DNA of 36,500 nucleotides from Clostridia bacterium (GTDB lineage: Bacteria > Bacillota > Clostridia > Christensenellales > Aristaeellaceae). Each line of letters opens with the position of its first letter. Position 1 is the first letter of the stretch. Positions 28,495 through 36,500 of the stretch are shown piece by piece. The stretch is taken from NCBI GenBank assembly GCA_017434775.1, contig JAFSGG010000124.1, positions 1 to 36,500 of the forward strand, given 5' to 3'. Below the pieces are notes generated by a model. That model saw only the letters and a program-made list of their open reading frames with translations. It did not search any database and had not been told where the DNA came from. Position numbers and translations under genes: made by a program.

Positions 28495-30495
28495 TTATTC
28501 TTCCACGGGAGCTTCTTCAGCGTACACTTCTTCCGCTTCGCCGGGAATTTCCATATCGTCGCCTTCTTCGAAAGCGGTGTCAGCCAGGGCTTCGCGCACG
28601 CTCAGGCTGATGCGCTTGGCTTCGGGATCCACAGCCAGCACCTTCACGGCCACAACCTGACCAACGGACAGAACGTCTTCCACCTTGGCCACGCGGGTCA
28701 GAGCGCACTGAGAAATGTGCACCAGGCCATCCACGCCGGGTTCCAGTTCGATGAAAGCACCGAAGGGACGGATGCGGACGACTTCGCGTTCCAGAATCAG
28801 GCCAACGGGATACTTTTCTTCGATGTTATCCCAGGGCTTGGGCTGCAGCTGCTTGTAACCCAGCTGGATGCGTTCGCGGTCGCGATCCAGGGACAGCACT
28901 TTCACTTCCACTTCCTGGTTGATCTGCAGCACGTCAGAGGGATGACCCACGCGGCTCCAAGCCAGGTCGGTGATGTGGATGAGGCCGTCTACGCCGCCCA
29001 GGTCCACAAAAGCGCCGAAATCGGCAAAGCGGCGGACGATACCGGTGAGGGTAGCGCCTTCTTCAAGCTTTTCCCAGGCAGCAGCCTTCTTGGCGGCGTT
29101 TTCTTCTTCCACAACCTGCTTGCGGCTGGCTACGATGCGCTTCTTCTGCTTGTCGACGTCGATGATCTTCAGCTTCATTTCCTGACCCACGAACTGGGCG
29201 ATCTTTTCAACATAGCGGCTGGCCAGCTGAGAAGCGGGAACGAAAGCGCGGATGCCGCCTTCGATGGTGGCGAGCAGGCCGCCCTTGACGGCTTCCTTGC
29301 CCACGGCGTCGATGTATTCGTTGTTTTCGAACTTAACCATCAGGGCTTCCCAAGCCTTGCGGTTAACGATGTTACGCTGGGAGAGCAGGACGTTGCCTTC
29401 GCCGTCATTGACTTTGACAACCTCAACCTCAATTTCGTCGCCCATTTTAACATCTTTGTCCACCAGGTCGGCCTTTTTGATGAGCCCGTCAGACTTGTAG
29501 CCGATATTGACGCATACTTCGTCTTCGGTGATCTGTACGACCGTGCCGGTGACCGTCTGGCCGTTGTGAATACGGACAACAGTCTTTTCGATGTCTTCCA
29601 TCGTGAACACGGGGGTATCATTGGTGTTTACGGGTTCCTGGGTTTCCTGGTTGATGAGTTCCATGTCGTTCATGCGTGTGACAACCTCCTTAAATGACCA
29701 ATCCGGTGTGGATGCGCCGGCGGCTATTCCTATGTATTCCGTGTGGATATTTGCAAAGTGCGGCGGTATTTCCGCTGCACGTTCCACCAAACAGGTGCGT
29801 GGGCAAAGGGCCTTGCAGGCTTCGTAAAGCTTGCGGGTATTGGCGCTCATGCGGCTGCCCACCACGATCATTGCATCTGCCTTTTTGGCCAGTTCCCTTG
29901 CCGCTTCCTGGCGGCGGGCGGTGGCCAGGCAGATGGTGCACCTCTTTTCCAGGTGCGTTATTTTTTCTTCCAAAATGGCGGTGATGCTTTCCCAGCGTTC
30001 CATGGGGAAAGTGGTCTGGGAAACGCACAGGGCTTCCGCCATGGGCGGCAGCGCCCGGGCTTCATTTTCATCCTGGATGATGTGACATTCCCCGGTGCAC
30101 CAGCCGGCTGTGCCCTGCACTTCCGGGTGCTCCTTTTCGCCAATGAGCAGCACCGGCACCCGGCTTTGTGCCACGATCTGGTGCAGTGCCTTGACGTAGG
30201 AACAGGTGCAGTCCCGGATATCCAGCCCCTGCTTTTCACAGGCGGCGTATACCTCCGGGCTCACCCCGTGGCTGCGCAGCAGGATAATGCCGCTATTTGC
30301 ATCACGGATATCGCTCACCGGCCGCACGCCTTTTTCTTCCAGGGCGGCGGTGGCCTGGGGATTGTGGATCAAGGCACCCAGCGAATAGCATCGGATGCCT
30401 TTTTCCAGGGCTTCTTCCGCTGCCAGATGTGCGGTTTCCATGGCTTTGCGCACGCCGGCACAGTAACCGGCATGGGCAGCAAGTACACAGGGCAT
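28495..30495 (-). CDS. ispH-rpsA: Fused IspH (HMBPP reductase) and ribosomal protein S1
   Basis: The N-terminal half (about 1-280) is the 4Fe-4S enzyme making IPP and DMAPP in the last step of the MEP pathway. Its three cluster cysteines are Cys12, Cys98 and Cys189, with HPEV (123-126), 'VSQTTF' and 'SANTRKLYE' present. A short linker leads to four S1 RNA-binding domains (about 312-645). Domain 2 is degenerate, and domains 3 and 4 carry the typical 'FGAFV/I' and 'DGLIHI/VHIS' motifs. The tail is acidic. Such fusions are known in Clostridia. The frame extends to GTG 30507, but ATG 30495 places Cys12 as in E. coli IspH. Neither start has a well-spaced ribosome site. Confidence 0.94.
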   Translation of the reverse strand: MPCVLAAHAGYCAGVRKAMETAHLAAEEALEKGIRCYSLGALIHNPQATAALEEKGVRPVSDIRDANSGIILLRSHGVSPEVYAACEKQGLDIRDCTCSYVKALHQIVAQSRVPVLLIGEKEHPEVQGTAGWCTGECHIIQDENEARALPPMAEALCVSQTTFPMERWESITAILEEKITHLEKRCTICLATARRQEAARELAKKADAMIVVGSRMSANTRKLYEACKALCPRTCLVERAAEIPPHFANIHTEYIGIAAGASTPDWSFKEVVTRMNDMELINQETQEPVNTNDTPVFTMEDIEKTVVRIHNGQTVTGTVVQITEDEVCVNIGYKSDGLIKKADLVDKDVKMGDEIEVEVVKVNDGEGNVLLSQRNIVNRKAWEALMVKFENNEYIDAVGKEAVKGGLLATIEGGIRAFVPASQLASRYVEKIAQFVGQEMKLKIIDVDKQKKRIVASRKQVVEEENAAKKAAAWEKLEEGATLTGIVRRFADFGAFVDLGGVDGLIHITDLAWSRVGHPSDVLQINQEVEVKVLSLDRDRERIQLGYKQLQPKPWDNIEEKYPVGLILEREVVRIRPFGAFIELEPGVDGLVHISQCALTRVAKVEDVLSVGQVVAVKVLAVDPEAKRISLSVREALADTAFEEGDDMEIPGEAEEVYAEEAPVEE

Positions 30496-30507
30496 ACCCT
30501 CTACCAC

Positions 30508-30660
30508 CCCAGATTTGAGCTAATATTCATGTATTCGCCGCCTTTCCTTTTTTTCCTGCTGAAAAAAATAATTTTTTCATATTTTTATCAACTTTTTTTT
30601 CGGAATCTTTTTTGCAGGGAAAAACAGGCAAAAAGAGGAGATTTTCCGAAGGTTTTTTGG
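30508..30660. other. AT-rich divergent intergenic region with homopolymer tracts
   Basis: This part of the 410-bp gap between ispH-rpsA and rimP holds repeated A- and T-runs and an AT palindrome, TGAAAAAA/TTTTTTCA (about 30560-30579). Such phased tracts can bend DNA or act as UP elements for highly expressed genes. I could not fix a convincing -35/-10 pair for the ispH-rpsA direction. No gene is visible. Confidence 0.5.
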
Positions 30661-30671
30661 TAAAAATGCGC

Positions 30672-30700
30672 TTGTATTTCCGCCGGGCGTGTGGTATACT
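30672..30700 (+). promoter_or_regulatory. Extended -10 promoter of the rimP-nusA-infB operon
   Basis: TTGTAT (30672-30677), 17 bp, TATACT (30695-30700) with TGTGG ahead of the -10. The transcript would begin near 30707, giving a leader of about 210 nt. Confidence 0.8.
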
Positions 30701-30727
30701 ACGTTTAAGGTGTGCAAGTGTGCGCCT

Positions 30728-30885
30728 GTGTAGCCGTGGAAAGGAAACGGCAGCACGTAAAATAAAGATTCTGACCTTGAAGAAAGAAGGGTTTAGCGAA
30801 GAGTGGGAACTGCAATGCACAAACCGGCGGCGGAGGTTTTTTCCGCATCCCGGGAAAGTGCTTTGTTGCAGTGATGCCCACTCTT
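30728..30885 (+). ncRNA. Structured leader of the rimP-nusA-infB operon
   Basis: Two structures are visible. Hairpin 1 (30728-30756) pairs GTGT/GCAC and GCCGT/ACGGC around an A-A mismatch. Hairpin 2 (30799-30885) is a long rod of five stacked helices: 9 bp (30799-30807 with 30877-30885), 7 bp (30809-30815 with 30866-30872), 4 bp (30817-30820 with 30858-30861), 4 bp (30824-30827 with 30850-30853) and 5 bp (30830-30834 with 30842-30846). Short internal loops separate the helices. A T-rich stretch follows. It sits ahead of nusA, whose product affects termination at hairpins, so attenuation or NusA feedback is possible (inference). Confidence 0.55.
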
Positions 30886-30917
30886 TGTGTATTTAAACGC
30901 TGAAAAAGGAGGAGCCT

Positions 30918-31394
30918 ATGCCCCCTAAAAATGCCAATATGCAAAAGATCACGGCCATCTGTGAACGCTTCGCCGCCAAGCTGGAATATTACCTGTGCGA
31001 CGTGGCCATGGAAAAGGAACCTACCGGCCGTTACCTGCGGATCTACATCGATAAGGACGGCGGCATTACGCTGGATGACTGTGAAAAATACCACCGTGCG
31101 GTGCAGCCTTCTCTGGAAGATTACGATTACGATTTTCTGGAAGTGTGCTCTCCCGGCATTGACCGGCCCATCAAAAACCAGCGGGATATTGACGCATCCA
31201 TCGGGCTGGAAGTGGCGGCCAAGCTGTATAAGCCCATGAACGGGCTCAAAACCGTGCAGGGCGCCCTGGTGAAAATGGATGAGACCGAAGTGGTAATTCA
31301 CTGCGGCGAAGAAGACGTGGCGTTGCCCCGCAAGAGCGTAGCCCAGGTGCGGCTGGTGCCGGATCTGAGCGCATTGGATGAAGACGACCAATAA
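30918..31394 (+). CDS. rimP: Ribosome maturation factor RimP
   Basis: This 158-residue protein helps assemble the 30S subunit. 'RIYIDKDGGITLDDCEKYHRAV' (split at 41-62) and 'VCSPGIDRPI' (about 77-86) are the RimP hallmarks, followed by a C-terminal Sm-like beta barrel. A strong AAGGAGG site is six bases before the ATG. It is the first gene of the rimP-nusA-ylxR-ylxQ-infB operon, in the standard order for Bacillota. Confidence 0.95.
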   Translation: MPPKNANMQKITAICERFAAKLEYYLCDVAMEKEPTGRYLRIYIDKDGGITLDDCEKYHRAVQPSLEDYDYDFLEVCSPGIDRPIKNQRDIDASIGLEVAAKLYKPMNGLKTVQGALVKMDETEVVIHCGEEDVALPRKSVAQVRLVPDLSALDEDDQ

Positions 31395-31417
31395 AAGAAA
31401 GCAGAGGTTATAGAAAA

Positions 31418-32605
31418 ATGGCAGCTCGCAAATCCGAAATGTTTGACGCAATCGAAAATCTGGCCAAGGCGAAGGATATCAACGCCGAACAGATTATTTC
31501 CGCCGTGGAAGAAGGCTGCAAGGCCGCTTACCGCAAGTATGCCAAGTATTCCACCGCCCAGAACGAATCCGCCTCCACCAATTTGTCCGTGGTGATGAGC
31601 CGGGAACATGACATCCAGATCTTCGCCCGCAAAGTGGTTGTGGATCAGGTGGAAGACGATAACCAGCAGATCACCCTGGAAGACGCCCGCAAGATCCGCC
31701 CCAATTATGAACTGGGCGATATCGTGGAAATTGAAGTAACGCCCCGGGATTTCGGCCGTGTGGCTGCCCAGACCGCCAAGCAGGTGATCCTCCAGCGCAT
31801 GCGCGAACTGGAAAAGGGCAAAATCTACGACGAATACATCGAAAAAGAAAACGAAATCCTCACCGGTATTGTGGACCGGGTGGATGCCGAAAACGTGTAT
31901 GTGGAGCTGGGCGCCACCCGCGGCGTGCTCAATAAGAGCGAATTCATGCCCGGCGAAGAATACCGCCCCGGCGATCACATCAAAGTATATGTGCTGCAGG
32001 TGTACCGCGCCGGTCGCGGCGAAGCTTCCGGGCCTCAGGTGGCGGTGAGCCGTGTACATACCGGCCTGGTCAAGCGCCTGTTTGAAATGGAAGTGCCGGA
32101 AATTGCCACCGGGATCGTGCAGATCAAGTCCATCGCCCGGGAAGCCGGCAGCCGTACCAAGATCGCCGTGGCTTCCTCCGACGCCGCCATCGATCCCGTG
32201 GGCGCTTGCGTGGGCCCCCGGGGTATCCGTGTGGATAAGGTGGTCAGCGAACTGAAGAACGAAAAGATCGATATCATCAAGTGGAGCGCCGATCCTGCCG
32301 AATTCGTGGCCAACGCCCTGAACCCGGCCCATGTGGTCAGCGTGTATGTTTCCGAAAAGGAAAAAATCTGCCGCGTGATCGTAATGGATAATCAGCTCAG
32401 CCTGGCCATCGGCAAGGAAGGGCAGAACGCCCGTCTGGCCGCCAAGCTCACCGGCTGGAAGATTGACATCAAGTCCCAGACCCAGGCTGCGGAACTGATG
32501 CAGCTGGAACTGCCCGAACTGAAGATGGGCGACGGTCAGGTGATTGCCGATGAATACGACGATGGCGATTATCTGGAACTGGATCTGGATGACGACATCG
32601 AATAA
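31418..32605 (+). CDS. nusA: Transcription termination/antitermination factor NusA
   Basis: The 395-residue protein binds RNA polymerase and modulates pausing and termination. Domains in order are the N-terminal polymerase-binding domain (1-130), an S1 domain (about 145-200), KH1 with 'GPRG' (266-269), KH2 with '[13 protein letters not shown]' (332-344), and an acidic C-terminal tail (DDDIE). There are no E. coli-type acidic repeats, as expected outside Proteobacteria. AGAGG lies about ten bases before the ATG, 23 bases after rimP. Confidence 0.97.
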   Translation: MAARKSEMFDAIENLAKAKDINAEQIISAVEEGCKAAYRKYAKYSTAQNESASTNLSVVMSREHDIQIFARKVVVDQVEDDNQQITLEDARKIRPNYELGDIVEIEVTPRDFGRVAAQTAKQVILQRMRELEKGKIYDEYIEKENEILTGIVDRVDAENVYVELGATRGVLNKSEFMPGEEYRPGDHIKVYVLQVYRAGRGEASGPQVAVSRVHTGLVKRLFEMEVPEIATGIVQIKSIAREAGSRTKIAVASSDAAIDPVGACVGPRGIRVDKVVSELKNEKIDIIKWSADPAEFVANALNPAHVVSVYVSEKEKICRVIVMDNQLSLAIGKEGQNARLAAKLTGWKIDIKSQTQAAELMQLELPELKMGDGQVIADEYDDGDYLELDLDDDIE

Positions 32606-32623
32606 GCTTTTAAGGAGAAATCC

Positions 32624-32911
32624 ATGAAAGAAAGAAAAACACCCATGCGCATGTGCGTCGGCTGCCGGGAAATGCAGCCGAAGAAAAGCCTGATTCGTGT
32701 GGTGCGCTCTCCGGAAGGGGACGTGTCCATGGATCCCACAGGCCGCAAAGCCGGCCGGGGCGCTTATGTGTGTAAAAATGCTCAGTGCCTGCAGAAGGCG
32801 CTGAAGCAAAAGCAGCTGGAAAGGGCCTTCTCCTGCACATTGGGGGAAGAAACCCACAAGGCCCTGATGGATGCTCTGGCGGCGCTGGAGGATACCGATG
32901 GCGCAGATTGA
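32624..32911 (+). CDS. ylxR: YlxR family RNA-binding protein (RnpM)
   Basis: This 95-residue protein has the DUF448 fold: 'MCVGCREMQPKKSLIRVVR' at 10-28, 'GRGAYVC' near 44-50 and a following CKNAQC. YlxR of B. subtilis is reported to bind and regulate RNase P RNA (RnpM), and the family lies between nusA and infB in most Bacillota. A TAAGGAGA site precedes the ATG, 18 bases after nusA. Its end overlaps the ylxQ start by 14 nt. Confidence 0.93.
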   Translation: MKERKTPMRMCVGCREMQPKKSLIRVVRSPEGDVSMDPTGRKAGRGAYVCKNAQCLQKALKQKQLERAFSCTLGEETHKALMDALAALEDTDGAD

Positions 32912-33212
32912 AGGGCTGCTGGGGCTGGCCATGCGAGCCGGGCAATTGACCCCGGGGGCGGACCTGGCCCTGCGTGAAATCAAGGCCGGAAAAGCGGCGC
33001 TGGTATTGGTGGATGCGGATGCATCGGAAAACACCAGGAAGAAGCTGGGGGATGCCTGTGCTTTTCGCCGGGTGCCCATGCATATCATGGAAGCGGGCCT
33101 GCTGGACAGAGCCTGCGGCAGGGAAGGAAGAATGGCTGCCAGCCTGAAAAAGGGCGGCATCACCAGCCAGATCCTGCGTTTCATCGATTCAACGGAAGAG
33201 CCGATTACATAA
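32898..33212 (+). CDS. ylxQ: L7Ae/L30e-type RNA-binding protein YlxQ
   Basis: The 104-residue protein has the L7Ae-like pattern 'GLAMRAGQLTPGADLALREI' (split across 8-27), 'KAALVLVDADAS' and a C-terminal 'AASLKKGG'. Such proteins bind kink-turn-type RNA; the exact target is unknown. The frame is open further upstream inside ylxR, but ATG 32898 has GGAGG at six bases and an N-terminus matching the family. The 14-nt overlap with ylxR implies translational coupling. Confidence 0.92.
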   Translation: MAQIEGLLGLAMRAGQLTPGADLALREIKAGKAALVLVDADASENTRKKLGDACAFRRVPMHIMEAGLLDRACGREGRMAASLKKGGITSQILRFIDSTEEPIT

Positions 33213-33254
33213 ATTCTGATTTTATTGCCGATATGGCGGGGGTGCAAGCATCGA

Positions 33255-36182
33255 ATGACCAAGGTAAAACTGGCAGAAGCTACAAAAGAAATCAATCAGC
33301 AGTCGGGTGTCATCCTGGAAGAAGCGGCGCATATCCGGCGCAATATTGACGCGCTGATGCAGACGCTGCGCAAGCAGGAAGCCCGCTTCCTGCGGGAACA
33401 GGAAGAAGAACAGGCACGCAAGCACCAGGAAGAACAGAAGATCCTGGCGCAGCAGCATACCAAGGCCTGGACCATGCCGGATGAAGAGGAAGCAGCGCCC
33501 AAGGCAGAAGCTGCCCCCGAAAAGCCTGCCGAAAAGCCGGTGGAAAAGCCTGTGGAAAAGGCTGCCGAAAAACCGGTTGAAAAGAAAGAAGAAAAGCCTG
33601 CTGCTGCCGAAAAGGCAGAGGTGAAGGCTGAAAAGCCTGCCCCCGTGCAGGAAGAACCCAAAAAAGAAGAAAAGACGGAACCCAAAGCGGAAGAAAAGGC
33701 TGTGCCTGTTCAGCAGGCTTCTGCCCAGCCGGCCAAGCCTGCCGTCGCCCGTCCTCAGCAGGCTGCTCCCCAGCAGCCCCGTCCTGCTGCTCCCCAGCAG
33801 GGTGCTGCCCGTCCCCAGGGCCCCTATGGCCGTCCCGCCAACCCCCAGGGTCAGCAGCAGTTTGGCCGTCCTGCCAATCCGCAGGGTCCCTATGGCCGTC
33901 CCGCCAATCCCCAGGGTCAGCAGTTTGGCCGCCCTGCCAATCCGCAGGGCCCCTATGGCCGTCCTGCCAATGCTCAGGGCCAGCAGTTTGGCCGCCCTGC
34001 CAATCCGCAGGGCCCCTATGGCCGTCCTGCCAATGCCCAGGGTCAGCAGCAATTCGGTCGTCCGGCCAACGCCCAGGGCCAGCAGCAGTTTGGCCGCCCC
34101 GCCAATCAGCAGGGTGGTCAGGGCTTTAACCGTCCTGCCGGCGGCGCGCCCCGTCCCCAGCAGGCCGGCGGCAATCGTCCCATGGGCGGCGGCCGCAGCC
34201 GCGGCCCCGAACTGACCCCCATCGTGGAAAAGGAACGGGTCAGCAATTATGATCCCAACAAGAAGCAGTATCTGCGTCAGCATGATCCGGAACATGTGGC
34301 CAAGAACCGCAAGCAGCTGCAGAAGGAAGCCTTCAACGGCTACGATGACGAAACTATCCGCGGCGGCAAGCGTGCCCGTGCCAAGAAACAGCAGCCCTCT
34401 GCCCAGCAGATGATGGCTCCCATCAAGATTGACAAGGCCTACATGACGGCGGAAACCATCACCGTTAAGGATATGACCGAACGCATCGGTAAGCCCGCCG
34501 GTGAAATTCTGAAAAAACTGCTGATGCTTGGCATCATGGCCAATATCAACAGCGAACTGGATTTCGATACCGCTTCCCTGGTCTGCGCCGAATTTGACGT
34601 GGAACTGGAAATGAAGCTGGATAAGACGGCAGAAGACGTGCTGTCCGATACCAATGTGCAGGATAAGGAAGAAGATCTGGTCACCCGTCCGCCGGTTATC
34701 ACCATCATGGGCCACGTGGACCACGGCAAGACCTCCTTGCTGGACTATATCCGCAAGGCCCATGTGACCACCACCGAAGCCGGCGGCATCACCCAGCACA
34801 TCGGTGCTTATACCGTGAAGCTGGACGGCCGTCAGATCACCTTCCTGGATACGCCCGGCCACGAAGCCTTTACCGCCATGCGTATGCGCGGCACCCAGGC
34901 CACGGACATCGCTGTGCTGGTGGTGGCTGCCGATGACGGCGTTATGCCCCAGACCATTGAATCCATCAACCATGCCAAGGCTGCCGGTGTGCCCATTGTG
35001 GTGGCCATCAACAAGATGGATAAGCCCACCGCCAATCCCGATCGCATCATGCAGGATCTGACCAAGTACGAACTGATCCCTGAAGATTGGGGCGGCGAAA
35101 CCATCATGGTGCCCGTTTCCGCGCTCACTGGTCAGGGTGTGGACGACCTGCTGGAAATGATCCTCCTGCAGGCCGACGTGCAGCAGCTGCGCGCCAACCC
35201 CAACCGTATGGCCACCGGTGTTATCATCGAAGCCAAGCTGGATAAGGCCCGCGGCCCGCTGGCTACCGTGCTCATCCAGAACGGTACCCTGAAAGTGGGC
35301 GACAATATCGTGGCCGGTATGGCCAGCGGCCGTGTGCGCGCTATGCTCAATGACCGCGGCGAACGCGTCCAGTCCGCCGGTCCTTCCACCCCTGTGGAAA
35401 TTTCCGGCTTCACCGAAGTGCCTTCTGCCGGCGATGAAATGCTGGCTGTCAAGGACGATCATCTCTCCCGTCAGGTGGCCCAGGAACGCAAGGATAAGCT
35501 GAAGGCCAGCCGTGTGGCTGCTTCTGCCAAGGTGTCCTTGGATAACCTGTTTGCCGGTATTGCCGAGGGCAAGGTGGTGAACCTGAACATCATCATCAAG
35601 GCTGACGTGCAGGGCTCCGTGGAAGCTGTGAAGCAGGCGCTTGAAAAGCTGAGCAATGACGAAGTGAAGGTGCGTGTGCTGCACAGCGCCGTGGGCGCCA
35701 TCACCCAGGACGACGTGAACCTGGCTTCCGCTTTCAATGCCATCATCATCGGTTTCAATATTCGCCCCGATGCCACTGCCCGGGATGCCGCCGAAAAGGA
35801 AGGCGTGGACGTGCGGCTGTACCGCATCATCTATCAGGCCATCGAAGACGTGGAAAAGGCCATGAAGGGCCTCCTGGCTCCCGAATACAAGGAAGTGCTG
35901 CTGGGCCATGCGCAGGTGCGCAATGTGTTCAAGATCACCGGTGCAGGCACCATTGGCGGCAGTTACGTCACCGACGGCAAAATGCAGCGTAACGCTTCCG
36001 TCCGCCTGCTGCGTGATAACGTGGTCATCTTCGAAGGAAAGCTTTCTTCCCTCCGCCGTTTCAAGGACGACGTGCGCGAAGTGGCCACCGGCTACGAATG
36101 CGGCATCGGCCTGGAAAACTACAACGACATCAAGGAAAACGACGTTGTGGAATGCTTCGTGATGGAAGAAATCGAACGGTAA
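33255..36182 (+). CDS. infB: Translation initiation factor IF-2
   Basis: This 975-residue GTPase brings initiator tRNA to the 30S subunit. After a coiled-coil-like N-terminus come Glu/Pro/Lys-rich repeats (EKPVEKP, about 75-140) and nine GRPAN-type repeats (about 190-290). The IF2 core follows with G1 GHVDHGKT (486-493), G3 DTPGH (532-536) and G4 NKMD (586-589), then domains II-IV. The conserved core is intact to the stop. ATG 33255 is preceded by a GGGGGTG stretch about 10 bases away; an upstream in-frame TTG (33225) has no ribosome site and is rejected. rbfA, the usual next gene, is not seen in the remaining 318 bases. Confidence 0.96.
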   Translation: MTKVKLAEATKEINQQSGVILEEAAHIRRNIDALMQTLRKQEARFLREQEEEQARKHQEEQKILAQQHTKAWTMPDEEEAAPKAEAAPEKPAEKPVEKPVEKAAEKPVEKKEEKPAAAEKAEVKAEKPAPVQEEPKKEEKTEPKAEEKAVPVQQASAQPAKPAVARPQQAAPQQPRPAAPQQGAARPQGPYGRPANPQGQQQFGRPANPQGPYGRPANPQGQQFGRPANPQGPYGRPANAQGQQFGRPANPQGPYGRPANAQGQQQFGRPANAQGQQQFGRPANQQGGQGFNRPAGGAPRPQQAGGNRPMGGGRSRGPELTPIVEKERVSNYDPNKKQYLRQHDPEHVAKNRKQLQKEAFNGYDDETIRGGKRARAKKQQPSAQQMMAPIKIDKAYMTAETITVKDMTERIGKPAGEILKKLLMLGIMANINSELDFDTASLVCAEFDVELEMKLDKTAEDVLSDTNVQDKEEDLVTRPPVITIMGHVDHGKTSLLDYIRKAHVTTTEAGGITQHIGAYTVKLDGRQITFLDTPGHEAFTAMRMRGTQATDIAVLVVAADDGVMPQTIESINHAKAAGVPIVVAINKMDKPTANPDRIMQDLTKYELIPEDWGGETIMVPVSALTGQGVDDLLEMILLQADVQQLRANPNRMATGVIIEAKLDKARGPLATVLIQNGTLKVGDNIVAGMASGRVRAMLNDRGERVQSAGPSTPVEISGFTEVPSAGDEMLAVKDDHLSRQVAQERKDKLKASRVAASAKVSLDNLFAGIAEGKVVNLNIIIKADVQGSVEAVKQALEKLSNDEVKVRVLHSAVGAITQDDVNLASAFNAIIIGFNIRPDATARDAAEKEGVDVRLYRIIYQAIEDVEKAMKGLLAPEYKEVLLGHAQVRNVFKITGAGTIGGSYVTDGKMQRNASVRLLRDNVVIFEGKLSSLRRFKDDVREVATGYECGIGLENYNDIKENDVVECFVMEEIER
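33819..34120 (+). repeat. Tandem coding repeats (GRPAN-x-QG) in infB
   Basis: Nine copies of GRPAN alternate short (about 10 residues, ending PQGPY) and long (11-12 residues, QGQQF or QGQQQF) units. The copies differ mainly at third codon positions, and the protein sequence is kept, so this is a selected low-complexity segment and not an array of non-coding repeats. Confidence 0.9.
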
Positions 36183-36200
36183 GCGATAAGAAGATTATTT

Positions 36201-36246
36201 GTGCGGGAGGGAGATTCTTTGAAGCCAAAGAATCCCCCTCCCACGC
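36201..36246. repeat. Long hairpin element after infB
   Basis: GTGCGGGAGGG (36201-36211) pairs with CCCTCCCACGC (36236-36246) with one mismatch, and GATTCTTTG (36213-36221) with CAAAGAATC (36226-36234), around an AAGC loop. The stem is about 20 bp. No T-run follows on either strand, so it is unlike a standard terminator. It may be an intergenic palindromic repeat. Confidence 0.6.
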
Positions 36247-36500
36247 CACCCCAAGAAAGCTATACGGGATGGAGCATCATGGGAAGGACTGAAGTTTTTC
36301 CCCGTGACGCTGAATGAACGATCTGAAAGTGAGATATGTTTGCTTTCATGATAAACAAAGGGTGGCTTTCTGGGGGAGAGCGAGAGAGGGGGTATCTTTC
36401 CCCGTGGAACCTCAGCATAAGGCCGTCTCTCCTCTGTTGCACGGTAAGCTTTTACTACCGCTGCGATTTTAGGATATGCATTCGTCAGAATGGTATCCAC
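36247..36500. other. Non-coding-looking tail after infB
   Basis: No convincing gene is visible. A minus-strand frame stays open to the window edge, but its product reads through the hairpin and has low-quality composition. G-rich and C-rich patches occur (for example near 36374-36402 and the matching C-runs near 36294-36304). Together with the hairpin this may be one longer intergenic repeat element. Confidence 0.4.

Noticed and set aside
30707..30760. Possible tRNA in the nusA-operon leader
   Set aside because: No cloverleaf, no T-arm GTTCGA-type sequence and no acceptor stem could be formed.
33819..34120. Possible CRISPR array in the periodic DNA
   Set aside because: Units are contiguous, in frame and keep the protein sequence; there are no unique spacers.
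33222..35909. An 895-residue minus-strand open frame opposite infB
   Set aside because: It lies antisense to the conserved infB; its Gly/Leu/His-rich repeats simply mirror the GRPAN and EKP repeats.
36195..36500. Minus-strand open frame running off the window end
   Set aside because: It reads straight through the palindrome, lacks family motifs and a start in view, and its composition is unlike the other genes.

Overview
The window looks like chromosomal DNA from a Gram-positive, Clostridia-type bacterium (Bacillota). The evidence is an IspH enzyme fused to ribosomal protein S1, a rimP-nusA-ylxR-ylxQ-infB operon in the standard order, strong GGAGG-type ribosome binding sites, sigma-A promoters with 17-bp spacers, and many signal-peptide proteins with no outer-membrane functions. 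A finer placement (for example a Christensenellales-like gut or rumen lineage) is only a guess from the style of the secreted proteins.

Layout. 1-160: 5S rRNA and its terminator, the end of an rRNA operon. 210-1055: an AT-rich acetyltransferase gene unlike its surroundings. 1159-5191: a probable ECF sigma-factor circuit. An operon on the minus strand encodes sigma factor, membrane anti-sigma protein and a secreted PepSY-like protein. A separate plus-strand gene encodes a second protein of the same secreted type. Both transcription units carry the same ECF-like promoter (AAC, 17 bp, CGT). A cytidine/blasticidin-type deaminase lies between them. 5192-6505: MarR regulator and DegV lipid-binding protein with a consensus promoter and an inverted-repeat operator. 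6555-8579: an unknown gene diverging from a glycerol-1-phosphate dehydrogenase. 8690-10072: a membrane CHASE-GGDEF diguanylate cyclase with direct repeats upstream of its promoter.

10162-20654 is rich in envelope genes. It holds a secreted papain-fold candidate. It also has a three-gene operon (DUF6273 protein, phosphodiester glycosidase, and an Lgt-like membrane protein lacking the expected histidine). Converging on this is a minus-strand block: thymidine/pyrimidine nucleoside phosphorylase, a secreted protein with an internal duplication, a 938-residue membrane protein with about 16 repeats of 37 residues, and a membrane acyltransferase. 20907-25860 is a plus-strand run: a six-SH3-like, peptidoglycan-binding secreted protein, a flavoprotein, a flavin reductase-like protein and an acetyltransferase. 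25991-27133 holds pyroglutamyl peptidase and another acetyltransferase. 27198-28409 encodes a secreted PIG-L-type deacetylase.

28495-36182 is the core translation and transcription region: the IspH-S1 fusion diverges from the nusA-infB operon. The operon begins with a leader of about 210 nt containing a long, interrupted rod-like hairpin, a candidate for NusA-dependent feedback. InfB carries nine GRPAN-type repeats in its disordered N-terminal part. After infB the usual rbfA does not appear in the remaining 318 bases. Instead there is a roughly 20-bp-stem hairpin without a U-tract.

The strongest candidates for something undescribed are the two-site ECF circuit with its PepSY-like secreted outputs, the DUF6273/glycosidase/Lgt-like operon, the 37-residue repeat protein, and the structured nusA-operon leader. 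All functions are read from sequence patterns by eye; no database search was run.
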